Assembly (NCBI RefSeq): GCF_018613065.1
Contig: NZ_JAGGQW010000100.1
Span: 1-38,893, forward strand
Source: Bacillus sp. ISL-7
GTDB lineage: Bacteria > Bacillota > Bacilli > Bacillales_B > DSM-18226
DNA: 38,893 nucleotides
Direction: 5' to 3'
In this document: piece by piece, positions 8,593 to 16,293 of the stretch
Layout: each line of letters starts with the position of its first letter
Numbering within the stretch: the first letter of the stretch is position 1
Made by a program: the position numbers and the translations under genes
Notes under the pieces: model-generated
What the model was told of the DNA's origin: nothing
What the model saw: only the letters and a program-made list of their open reading frames with translations
Databases searched by the model: none

Positions 8593-9201
8593 ATGTTAGA
8601 AGCAATTTTACACGGCATGATCTTAGCATTCGGATTAATCCTACCTTTAGGGGTACAAAATGTTTTTGTCTTTAATCAAGGTGCAAGTCAGCCCAAATTC
8701 GTGAGGGCACTGCCAGTCATTATTACCGCAGCTATTTGTGATACTTTGCTTATTTCAATAGCGGTCTTAGGAGTGTCAGTCGTTGTACTTGGTTCTTATT
8801 GGATAAAAACAGTTCTTTATATAATTGGTAGTTTATTTTTACTCTACATGGGTTTTGTTGTATGGAGGTCTAAGCCTCAAAATGTACAGGAAGTAGGATT
8901 AGCTTTTTCATACAAAAAACAAATATCTTTTGCTATGTCAGTGTCATTACTAAACCCACATGCCATTTTAGATACTGTTGGTGTAATCGGAACAAGTTCC
9001 GTAAAATACATAGGCTTTGAGAAAGTAGCATTTGCTGTGGCATGTATATTCGTTTCGTGGGTATGGTTTGCAGGATTGGGGATAACAGGAAGATTGCTCG
9101 GAAAAATAGACAAATCAGGAAATTACCTAGTGGCCCTAAATAAAATTTCAGCTATCGTCATGTGGGGCACAGCCGTTTATATTAGTTCTTCACTTTTATA
9201 A
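8593..9201 (+). CDS. LysE/ArgO-family amino acid exporter
   Basis: This 202-residue membrane protein has about six hydrophobic segments. The family signature near the N-terminus is MILAFGLILPLGVQNVFVFNQG, comparable to the GPGQN-type LysE motif, and LLNPHAILDT in the fourth segment matches the conserved LNP-H region of LysE/ArgO. It should export a basic or other amino acid across the cytoplasmic membrane. AGGGGGAGA lies just before the ATG at 8593; the frame is open to 8428, but that part overlaps the divergent regulator and its promoter. Regulation by the adjacent MocR protein is inferred from the shared operator. Confidence 0.88.
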   Translation: MLEAILHGMILAFGLILPLGVQNVFVFNQGASQPKFVRALPVIITAAICDTLLISIAVLGVSVVVLGSYWIKTVLYIIGSLFLLYMGFVVWRSKPQNVQEVGLAFSYKKQISFAMSVSLLNPHAILDTVGVIGTSSVKYIGFEKVAFAVACIFVSWVWFAGLGITGRLLGKIDKSGNYLVALNKISAIVMWGTAVYISSSLL

Positions 9202-9408
9202 AATAATATCTGGCCATTAGACAGTTCTCCAACAAGCGACCCCCTCCTTTCAAGGACAAGTCCAAGAAAATCTTCGTTATTAATTTTTTTACTGTTTCCA
9301 TTCTGAATATCTTTAACTGGAATATCTTTTAATTTGAGGGTCTATAGCGAGATTTATCAATTTAAAGAGTTTAATAAAAATATTCGAAGGCAATTAGGAG
9401 GATTAATT

Positions 9409-10377
9409 ATGAAGGCTATCGTTTCTAACAAATATGGCCCAACTGATGTGCTTGAATTAACAGAGGTGGAAAAGCCTATCCCAGAGGACAATCAAGTACT
9501 TGTTAAAATTCATGCAGCATCGGTGAATTATGGTAACCTAGTCCTTTTGAAGGGCAAACCGTTCTTAGCACGGTTTGCTTTCGGTCTTCTGAAACCAAAA
9601 TACCCCATACCTGGAGGCGACATAGCAGGTATGGTTGAAGCAGTTGGCAAAGATGTTACGCAGTTTCAACCAGGCGATGAGGTATTCGGAGACCTATCTG
9701 GATGTGGTTGGGGTGGTTTTGCCGAATATGTTTCTGTTCCTGAAAATGTATTAGCCTTGAAACCAGCCAATCTTTCATTTGAGGAAGCTGCAGCTGTACC
9801 TATGGCGGGAGTCACTGCGTTACAGGGCCTCCGTGATAAAGGCAAGATCCAGTCGGGACAGAAGGTATTGATTAATGGTGCCTCTGGTGGTGTCGGGACT
9901 TTCGCCGTACAGATTGCCAAATCATTTGGGGCTGAGGTAACTGGGGTGTGCAGTACGAGAAATTTAGATATTTTGCAATCGCTTGGAGCAGACCATGCCA
10001 TTGACTATTCAAAGGAAGATTTTTCCCGAAAAATGCAGAATTATGACCTTATACTTGGGGTGAACGGACATAAACCACTATCAGTATATAAGCGTACATT
10101 AAGTCCCAATGGAATTTTTGTTCACGTCGGGGGTTCCGGAGCACAAATGTTTCAAGCAATGGTCCTTGGGCCTTGGATTTCAATGACCGGGAATAAGAAA
10201 ATGGGTACTTTTTTACAAAGGTCTAACCAAAAAGATCTGATTTATATAAAAGAACTTCTTGAAGCCGGTAAAGTAAAACCCGTTATTGATAGATGTTATA
10301 AGTTGAGTGAAGTGCCCGAGGCTTTCAGGTATTTTGAAGAAGGTCATGCTCAGGGAAAAGTTGTCATTACTATGTGA
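9409..10377 (+). CDS. Zinc-independent quinone oxidoreductase / alcohol dehydrogenase-like protein
   Basis: This is a 322-residue medium-chain reductase. The GroES-like domain (1-120) carries EVEKPIPEDNQVLVKI and PGGDIAGMVEAVGKDV. The NADPH Rossmann domain has GASGGVGTFAVQIAKSFGAEVTGV (about residues 158-182). The structural and catalytic zinc ligands of true alcohol dehydrogenases are missing, which points to the quinone reductase subgroup. B. subtilis has several such paralogues with unknown substrates. TAGGAGGA lies eight bases before the ATG at 9409; the longer frame from 9334 has no such signal. It appears to be transcribed alone. Confidence 0.85.
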   Translation: MKAIVSNKYGPTDVLELTEVEKPIPEDNQVLVKIHAASVNYGNLVLLKGKPFLARFAFGLLKPKYPIPGGDIAGMVEAVGKDVTQFQPGDEVFGDLSGCGWGGFAEYVSVPENVLALKPANLSFEEAAAVPMAGVTALQGLRDKGKIQSGQKVLINGASGGVGTFAVQIAKSFGAEVTGVCSTRNLDILQSLGADHAIDYSKEDFSRKMQNYDLILGVNGHKPLSVYKRTLSPNGIFVHVGGSGAQMFQAMVLGPWISMTGNKKMGTFLQRSNQKDLIYIKELLEAGKVKPVIDRCYKLSEVPEAFRYFEEGHAQGKVVITM

Positions 10378-10463
10378 ATCATCTTTAAAAGAATAATAAA
10401 GTAGTAGAAAGAAGTCAATTTGTTAGATAATTTAAGGCTTTGTGGTTCCATCTTTAATTATAA

Positions 10464-10510
10464 AGAGAACGCACATTTAGACCTAACTAAAATTTGCGTT
10501 CTCTCTGTTT
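10464..10510 (+). terminator. Terminator after the oxidoreductase gene
   Basis: AGAGAACGCA (10464-10473) pairs perfectly with TGCGTTCTCT (10495-10504), followed by a modest T-rich CTGTTTGTT tail. Confidence 0.6.
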
Positions 10511-10555
10511 GTTATAACTATCTAAGGAAAATTCGTTATCTGTCCCTGAAACGGA

Positions 10556-11716
10556 TTAGAGCGTCTCCGATTCTAGTCGAAATCCTTCCACGACCACATC
10601 TTCATCAATCTCTAATAATAGGCACCGTTTTCCTTGGTACATAATATATTTTACATTTTTCAGCTCTTTCGGGCTGATGGATACATCTGCCACTTTCGTA
10701 TTGATTTTTATGGATTTAGGAACTAAACTGCTTGCTTTGAATTCATGTTTTTCGTCATCAACGACAGCTTTGAAGGCATGTTCCACTTGGGTAGTCTCGA
10801 CATTTTCAACCCCGCTCACTGTTAAGATGCGTTCGATGTCCCGATAATCCAACGTAGGCGCTTCACTTTCTTCGCTTTCTTCATTTTCCTGGACCATTTT
10901 ATCGATTTCCTCATAGACATTCGAAATGACCTTGGAATCCACTTGGTCTCCTATTACTTTTTTTAAGATTTGTTCGAAGCTGTCCTTATCTTCCTGAGCA
11001 GTAATGATCTCTTCGCAATTGAGGACCTCTTCAATAAATGTCCCATCTGGTTGATTCGCTTTTCCTGCACAATAAAGAATATGGTTTACATCTGCAGAAT
11101 TGTCATTAAAAGCAGGGAACAGAAAGCCAGACAATGGAGACGCTAGATTGATAATTGGATCAAAGACGTTATTCGATTTGAATTCTTTCTCGATATAATC
11201 AAACAGCAAGGCTTTTTTCGGCTGATCCGTTTTATTGAGACTGCAGAGGATAAACTCGTTGGAATAAACTTCATCATTCCCACCTTCTTCGGACTCTAGG
11301 TCTCGTTTCCTGGTAGCCTTTCGATATTCTCCTCGAATAAACGTCACCATTGTATCAAACTCATAAACCGTATGAGCAAACATTTTTCCGACAATTTGCA
11401 GCATGTTTTCTTTCCAATCTTCTGTTGAATCAGCTCGTAATCCATCGAAGAGGATATGTTGTGTACTGTCTTCTACATCCCGGATAAATTTCAGTTCAAA
11501 CAGTTTGGCATCGAGATAACCAGTCAAAACCTTTTTAAAGTTGGTCAAAAACAATTCTTGTGCTTCTAGTTCTAACATTTGAAACGGTTGACTGACATGA
11601 TGGTAAATCTCACCTGTTTCTTTCTGAACATAAACATTGAAGATTTCTTGAATTTTCATGAGATCATTGTCGAATTTAAATTGCTTACGGATATCAGCGA
11701 TATCTTTTTTATTCAT
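10556..11716 (-). CDS. DUF4317 family protein
   Basis: This 386-residue soluble protein matches DUF4317, found mainly in Firmicutes and of unknown function. It opens MNKKDIADIRKQFKFDNDLM, has an acidic middle (around SEESEAPTLDYRDIE) and ends with a beta-rich stretch. No catalytic motif or membrane segment is visible. The frame opens with TTG at 11725, but that codon directly follows AAGGGGAG; the ATG at 11716, nine bases after it, is the real start. The gene converges on the oxidoreductase and is not linked by operon to anything here. Confidence 0.8.
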   Translation of the reverse strand: MNKKDIADIRKQFKFDNDLMKIQEIFNVYVQKETGEIYHHVSQPFQMLELEAQELFLTNFKKVLTGYLDAKLFELKFIRDVEDSTQHILFDGLRADSTEDWKENMLQIVGKMFAHTVYEFDTMVTFIRGEYRKATRKRDLESEEGGNDEVYSNEFILCSLNKTDQPKKALLFDYIEKEFKSNNVFDPIINLASPLSGFLFPAFNDNSADVNHILYCAGKANQPDGTFIEEVLNCEEIITAQEDKDSFEQILKKVIGDQVDSKVISNVYEEIDKMVQENEESEESEAPTLDYRDIERILTVSGVENVETTQVEHAFKAVVDDEKHEFKASSLVPKSIKINTKVADVSISPKELKNVKYIMYQGKRCLLLEIDEDVVVEGFRLESETL

Positions 11717-11823
11717 ATGTATCAACTCCCCTTCATGATTATACTGTTCAGACAGGAAAATAGGAATACTCTTTACCTTCTCCTACCTGTTCTATTTTTC
11801 AATTTTTGCTAAAAATAAATAAA

Positions 11824-11853
11824 CCATTCGTAAAAGATCGCTTTTGCGAATGG
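11824..11853 (-). terminator. Terminator downstream of the universal stress pseudogene
   Basis: CCATTCGTAAAA (11824-11835) pairs with TTTTGCGAATGG (11842-11853) over 12 bp including one G-T pair. On the minus strand TTTATTTATTTTTA follows, giving a good terminator for genes transcribed from 13919 downward. Confidence 0.75.
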
Positions 11854-11968
11854 CTAACAGACATTTTTGCAGCTATAAAATATTTTGATCAAAAGTATCC
11901 TAAAAAACATGGATAGATGCTAATTACATGATAAAAATTATATTTACCCGTTGATGTTTGAACCCCAT

Positions 11969-12429
11969 TTAATCTATAACAGCATGTAAACTAGGTCTGC
12001 GGATTACTAAAACATCAGATTTAGCTGATCGTACAATTGCTTCAGATACAGGACCAGTCAAGAATCGTTCAACAGCATTTAACCCTGTAGCACCACACAT
12101 AATTAAATCTGCCTTAACTACCTTTGCAATATTTCCAGTAATGATCACTTTTGGAGAACCAAATTCGATGATTACCGTTACGTTTTTAATACCAGCGCCC
12201 TCAGCTTGTGACTTATAGCTATTTAACAGGTCCTCTGATGACCTCTCCTCTGTGCACGCTCAACTACCGAACGGTCATATGCTTCGAAAGAACGAGAATT
12301 GATAACGTTTACTATGGTTAAAATTAAATTTTTGTTACGTTTTGCAACATCGATTGATTTTTGAAATGCGTATTCCGCTTCTTTTGAACCGTCCACAGCT
12401 ACTAAAATACTTTTATAATGATTTAGCAT
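11969..12429 (-). pseudogene. UspA-family universal stress protein gene, frameshifted
   Basis: The first part encodes a UspA N-terminus, YKSILVAVDGSKEAEYAFQK, up to SVVERAQ. The frame then runs into a stop at 12223. In another frame, from about 12260 to the stop at 11969, the rest of a UspA domain continues: SEDLLNSYKSQAEGAGI, then ADLIMCGATGLNAVERFLTG, carrying the family's G-x2-G-x9-G-(S/T)-like nucleotide region, and finally SDVLVIRRP. One missing base (or two extra) near 12257-12262 explains the break. Restored length is about 150 residues, normal for the family. It lies 50 bases after the efflux gene and could share its transcript. A sequencing error is possible. Confidence 0.85.
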
Positions 12430-12479
12430 CCGTCCTAATTCCCTTCTAAAATTATTAGAAAACTGTTTTTTTCTTTAGA

Positions 12480-13919
12480 TTAATTTGGCTTTTTGATAAA
12501 TAATGACAATACAACATTAATCACCGCTAACACTAAACTGATTGTAAACACTAGGGAAGTTCCCGCTGCTGCTGCATGTGGCAATTCATTGGCAGTGGAT
12601 GCTAAGTAACTAGCTTCTTTTGATGAAAAAATCGATACCATTACCGCAATACCAATAGCGCCAGCTACCTGTTGAATCGTTTGAGTGATAGCGATTCCAT
12701 CTGGATAATATTGTTTCGGAAGAGAATTTAATGTGTTTGTTTGTACAGAGGCAAGCACCGCCCCTATACCCAACATCATGAAAATATGAGTTACCACGAC
12801 CATCCATAAAGCCGTTTCTGTGCCAAATTGTGCATAGAGAGCATAACCAATCGCTACTAAAATAGTTCCAGGTATAATAACCGCTTTCGGACCATATTTG
12901 TCGAATAGACTACCAATGCTTGGAGCTAATACACAGTTTAGTAAGCTGCCTGGCAGCAAGATAAGACCTGTTGTAAAAGCTGCAATTAATAAAGACATTT
13001 GCATATACATTGGTAAAATGACAAGCATAGACAGCATATTAAAGAACGTAATAAAACTCATAAAGACACCAAGTACGAACAGTGGGTACTTAAATGCTCT
13101 TAGATTCAGCATCGGATTCTCCATTTTTGTTTGACGAATGGAAAAAAGAATAAGTGCTGCTAATCCGACAATGATGGACCCAAGAACAGTTGCATTAGTC
13201 CAACCGGCATCACCAGATACACTGAATCCGTAAACGACCCCACCGAATCCAATCGTCGAGAGAATAACAGATACTGCATCTATCGAAACCTTACGAATCT
13301 CATTCACATTCGGTAAATAAAGGAGTCCAAAAATAAGAGAGAACAGTAAGAACGGTAAGGTAACCCAGAAAATCCAATGCCAGGATAATGTATCTAAAAT
13401 AAGTCCTGCAATGGTTGGGCCTAAGGCTGGACCAGCTAACATAACTAAGCCCATAATTCCCATCGCTGCGCCTCGTTTATTTGGTGGAAAGATGGTAAAA
13501 ATAACATTTTGCGTTAAAGGTAAAGCAATCGCTAATCCGGCTGCTTGGATAACACGTGCCACCAATAAAAGACTAAATACAGGTGCTAATGCTGCTAAAA
13601 TGGTCCCGATAAGGGAAAGTGATATAGCAGTCAAAAACATTTGTCTTGTTGTGAATTTTTGCATCAAAATACCCGTTACTGGTACCAAAATACCTAATGT
13701 TAAGAAATAGCCTGTTGCTAACCATCCGACCGTCGTTGCATTTACTTTAAATATTTGACTTAAATCTCCTAAGGCAATATTTAATGCCGTTTCACTAAAA
13801 AGCCCGACAAATCCAGCTACAAAAAGAGCCGCCATAATCGGAGCTGTTTTGTATTGTTTTTTCACCATCGTATCAGTCTTGATTTTTTGTTTCTGAACTG
13901 TATTCATTTGTTGATTCAC
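12480..13919 (-). CDS. DHA2-family (LmrB/EmrB-like) multidrug efflux MFS transporter
   Basis: This 479-residue protein has about 14 hydrophobic segments, as in the 14-helix DHA2 drug:proton antiporters. Motif A is present as GILMQKFTTRQMF between helices 2 and 3, and the antiporter motif C as GLVMLAGPALGPTIAGLI in helix 5. Closest in type are B. subtilis LmrB and related lincomycin/multidrug pumps; the drug range is unknown. The start is GTG, nine bases after AAAGGAG. The promoter is overlapped by palindromes, and a MarR-type regulator gene and a truncated LmrA-like gene lie upstream, recalling the lmrAB arrangement of B. subtilis. Confidence 0.88.
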   Translation of the reverse strand: MNQQMNTVQKQKIKTDTMVKKQYKTAPIMAALFVAGFVGLFSETALNIALGDLSQIFKVNATTVGWLATGYFLTLGILVPVTGILMQKFTTRQMFLTAISLSLIGTILAALAPVFSLLLVARVIQAAGLAIALPLTQNVIFTIFPPNKRGAAMGIMGLVMLAGPALGPTIAGLILDTLSWHWIFWVTLPFLLFSLIFGLLYLPNVNEIRKVSIDAVSVILSTIGFGGVVYGFSVSGDAGWTNATVLGSIIVGLAALILFSIRQTKMENPMLNLRAFKYPLFVLGVFMSFITFFNMLSMLVILPMYMQMSLLIAAFTTGLILLPGSLLNCVLAPSIGSLFDKYGPKAVIIPGTILVAIGYALYAQFGTETALWMVVVTHIFMMLGIGAVLASVQTNTLNSLPKQYYPDGIAITQTIQQVAGAIGIAVMVSIFSSKEASYLASTANELPHAAAAGTSLVFTISLVLAVINVVLSLFIKKPN

Positions 13920-14052
13920 TAATAAAAACTCCTTTAATTAAAATTTCATTTACCCCTTCGTCTTCCCTTCTTACTAAAAAAGAATTGCCGTAATTTCAAT
14001 TTCAGCAAAGATCATATCCGTAGTACACCCCCGAACACTAAACGGTTCGTTA

Positions 14053-14128
14053 ACTATATCAAAAATTTTTTCTCTATGTCAACTCAGTTGACAATATTTC
14101 TTTATGAAGTTATTATCAACTGAGTTGA
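14053..14128 (-). promoter_or_regulatory. Promoter of the efflux gene with two palindromic operators
   Basis: On the minus strand TTGACA (14082-14077), an 18-base spacer and TATAGT (14058-14053) form a near-consensus sigma-A promoter. GTCAACTCAGTTGAC (14078-14092) is a perfect odd palindrome covering the -35. A second copy, TCAACTGAGTTGA (14116-14128), lies about 37 bases upstream, centre to centre. Such paired short palindromes are typical of MarR or TetR binding. Confidence 0.75.
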
Positions 14129-14135
14129 CTATTTT

Positions 14136-14184
14136 AGAAAAAGAAAAAACCCCCACTTCGTCAAATAGATTGACAAAGTAAGGG
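14136..14184 (-). terminator. Terminator of the MarR/TetR-like unit
   Basis: An imperfect hairpin (14151-14184, TCAA/TTGA core plus ACTT/AAGT and CCC/GGG) is followed on the minus strand by TTTTTTCTTTTTCT. It lies 30 bases past the truncated TetR-like gene, so the regulators and the efflux gene are mainly separate transcripts. Confidence 0.6.
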
Positions 14185-14213
14185 TTATTAGCAAACAATG
14201 ATTTATTGATTCA

Positions 14214-14591
14214 TTAGAACTTCTTTAATAAATTGGGTAATACATGCGAAATAATTTTGAGTGGACTGCTTTCTTTTTGTGTCAAGCAAAGCATAATTCC
14301 ACCTTCAATAGAAGCTGTCATCATGAAAGCAATTGAATGAGCAGTTTCTTTTGAAAACCCATCTGCTACTAACTTGATCGAATAAATCTCTTGCATTTTT
14401 GAGTAAAGGTCCGAACAGGAATCTCGGACTGTTTCACTTAAAGTTCCCATTTCACTAACAATACTCGTAAACGTAGAACCAGCAATCGTACCTTCGCGTT
14501 CAAAGTCAACAACTAATTTATCAATCATCGCCTGTGTGGCTTCTTGAGTAGTTGGAAACCGTTTGAAAGTGTTATTTTTTATATTTTCCAA
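14214..14591 (-). CDS. TetR-family ligand-binding domain lacking its DNA-binding domain (LmrA/YxaF-like)
   Basis: This 125-residue ORF corresponds to the C-terminal part of LmrA/YxaF-type TetR regulators: GTIAGSTFTSIVSEM, then a helix with SETVRDSCSDLY, and the family ending SIEGGIMLCLTQKESSPL and HVLPNLLKKF. LmrA-type proteins are about 180-190 residues, so the first 50-60, including the helix-turn-helix, are missing. The start is TTG, overlapping the end of the MarR gene by 13 bases, with no strong ribosome site; translation would depend on coupling. Either it is a decaying remnant that stayed open, or a ligand-binding partner for another regulator. The reading frame is clean. Confidence 0.7.
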   Translation of the reverse strand: MENIKNNTFKRFPTTQEATQAMIDKLVVDFEREGTIAGSTFTSIVSEMGTLSETVRDSCSDLYSKMQEIYSIKLVADGFSKETAHSIAFMMTASIEGGIMLCLTQKESSPLKIISHVLPNLLKKF

Positions 14592-15013
14592 TCTAACTTT
14601 AATATACCTTTAAGAATACTTACTTGTTCAGTCCCTATTTTTTCTGCAATTTTATTCTCAAGTTTGGCTTTAAGGGCCTCGTTTTTTTCGTAGCATTCTT
14701 CTCCTAAAGCTGTTAACTGGATACACTTTTCCTTCTTGTTGTTTTCTACATTGTTGATTTCAACTAATCCTCTTTCAGAAAGCTTTTGGATAAACTTATG
14801 TATCGCCTGACGTGAAATTTCTACATTTTTTGTAACATACGAAATGCTAGGCTGTTTTTTATAAATCCTAGCCATGATATACCATTCAGAATTTGAAATA
14901 TAAATCTCACTTTGATCGTTCCAAGCTTTCTCCGAGATACTTCGGACCAAACTATGACGCTCACTTAATAAGTCGATAAGATCTAAATTTTGTAATTCAG
15001 CGTTTGAAATCAA
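14579..15013 (-). CDS. MarR-family transcriptional regulator
   Basis: This protein of about 144 residues has a MarR winged helix: NSEWYIMARIY, a helix-turn-helix with ISYVTKNVEISRQAIHKFIQKL, and a wing ERGLVEINNVENNKKEKCIQLT, followed by a C-terminal dimerisation helix. It probably represses the efflux gene downstream through the TCAACT-type palindromes. The frame reaches GTG at 15043, but the promoter -10 (15051-15046) places transcription start at or inside that codon. TTGGAGTGA five bases before TTG at 15013 makes that TTG the likely start; GTG at 15022 is the alternative. Its end overlaps the headless TetR-like gene. Confidence 0.8.
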   Translation of the reverse strand: MISNAELQNLDLIDLLSERHSLVRSISEKAWNDQSEIYISNSEWYIMARIYKKQPSISYVTKNVEISRQAIHKFIQKLSERGLVEINNVENNKKEKCIQLTALGEECYEKNEALKAKLENKIAEKIGTEQVSILKGILKLDWKI

Positions 15014-15045
15014 ATGATTCACTCCAATTATAATCCTCGCCACCT

Positions 15046-15074
15046 ACTATACAAAATACGGTAATGGTTGTCAA
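15046..15074 (-). promoter_or_regulatory. Promoter of the MarR gene
   Basis: TTGACA (15074-15069), 17 bases and TATAGT (15051-15046) on the minus strand form a near-perfect sigma-A promoter. No copy of the TCAACT palindrome is seen at this promoter, so the regulator may not repress itself through that site. Confidence 0.75.
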
Positions 15075-15095
15075 TTTGGTTTACTTTAAATTCAT

Positions 15096-16265
15096 TCAAT
15101 CTTTCATTTCTGGGGACTTGACGGAAAGCCCTGTTCTAAGGATGGAAACGTGTGGGGTTACGCTAACCTTGAGTTTGGGAAATTCCTCAGCCCACTTTTT
15201 TTTATATTGTTCTTTCCATGCTCTTGGATGGGTACGATATACAGCATTTCCAAACCCAAATATATCAGAATGGTACTTTTTTTGCGCCTTATAGAGTGCT
15301 AATCGACACCTTTCCTCGACATCTTTTTCCAATAATGTTTGAACATATTGCAAAATCTTAGGGTTGCCTAGATCTAGTTTGGAACTATTTTCAAACAATT
15401 CAACTTCCGAATGAATATTTACGTTCATTTTCAGCTTGCTTTGCATAAGGATTGGTTTAACCTTTGTCCTTCCTCTTATTAACTGAACACTGATTTTCCC
15501 CCCTCCTTTTTCCCTCGGTATCGTCACCGTGATATTTCCTTTCTCCATCTCATTGCGGAGCCACAGCACTCCCCGTGTTTCCTTATCATTGATCCATCCT
15601 GCCAATTTATCTTTACGAAAGACAGCTGTTCCAATAATGGCGGGAGTCAGCTTAGACTTCCCACCATTTTCTTCTGGTTTTATTGCGACTTGAGCAGCGA
15701 CAGGGGAGATGCCTTCAGTCGTAAGCGCACTGAAAAAGTCCTTTATCATGACCCTTACTCCAACCCCTTCTTTCTCCTCTTCCCGAATGGTTTCTGCAGT
15801 GTATCGCTCAATGGTGGGAGTTAGTTTCAAAAGTGGTGCGGCTTCACCCTTTGAAAACAAAATAAAACTGCGCATACGTGACTCTCTTACTCTCGAAATG
15901 AAGTCTAAAATTGGATAAACCCCATCCCTAGCTGCCTTTTCCCCAATTATCAGAATCCTGTTATGAGAAAAGAATATGCGACGCGGTAATTTTTCTTGAA
16001 GTCTCCGGTAGGCGTCCATCACGCTTTGCCCTATCTCTGAAATAAGAATAGTCGTTTCCTTTTCACTACCAGTACCACCGGCTCCTATAGGACCAAGCTG
16101 CTTTGGGATTGCAACTTGAATCGATACACGGATTTTACCGTCACTCATCTTATCAATGGCTGTAGCCGTTACTATCGCAATATCATTGATCTCTACCCGG
16201 CTCCAACAGCCAGTCAACAAGAATATTATCATACCGTTTATAACTATAATTCCTAGATTTTTCAT
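15096..16265 (-). CDS. Spore germination receptor C subunit (Ger(x)C lipoprotein)
   Basis: This 389-residue protein is the lipoprotein subunit of a GerA-type germinant receptor in the spore inner membrane. The signal peptide ends in the lipobox LLTGC with the lipidated Cys at residue 20, followed by the family stretch WSRVEINDIAIVTATAIDK. Other Ger(x)C landmarks are FFSHNRILIIGEKAARDG and the C-terminal ADIFGFGN-like segment (HSDIFGFGNAVYR). Length fits the family. It follows gerA by 28 bases with AGGAGAGGA before its ATG, so the two are cotranscribed. Expression in the forespore under sigma-G is expected from the family, but I could not identify a convincing promoter. Confidence 0.93.
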   Translation of the reverse strand: MKNLGIIVINGMIIFLLTGCWSRVEINDIAIVTATAIDKMSDGKIRVSIQVAIPKQLGPIGAGGTGSEKETTILISEIGQSVMDAYRRLQEKLPRRIFFSHNRILIIGEKAARDGVYPILDFISRVRESRMRSFILFSKGEAAPLLKLTPTIERYTAETIREEEKEGVGVRVMIKDFFSALTTEGISPVAAQVAIKPEENGGKSKLTPAIIGTAVFRKDKLAGWINDKETRGVLWLRNEMEKGNITVTIPREKGGGKISVQLIRGRTKVKPILMQSKLKMNVNIHSEVELFENSSKLDLGNPKILQYVQTLLEKDVEERCRLALYKAQKKYHSDIFGFGNAVYRTHPRAWKEQYKKKWAEEFPKLKVSVTPHVSILRTGLSVKSPEMKD

Positions 16266-16293
16266 AATATTTCCTCTCCTAACAACGAATCCG

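Noticed and set aside
10420..10644. 74-codon plus-strand ORF after the oxidoreductase
   Set aside because: It runs through a clear terminator hairpin and into the antisense of the DUF4317 gene.
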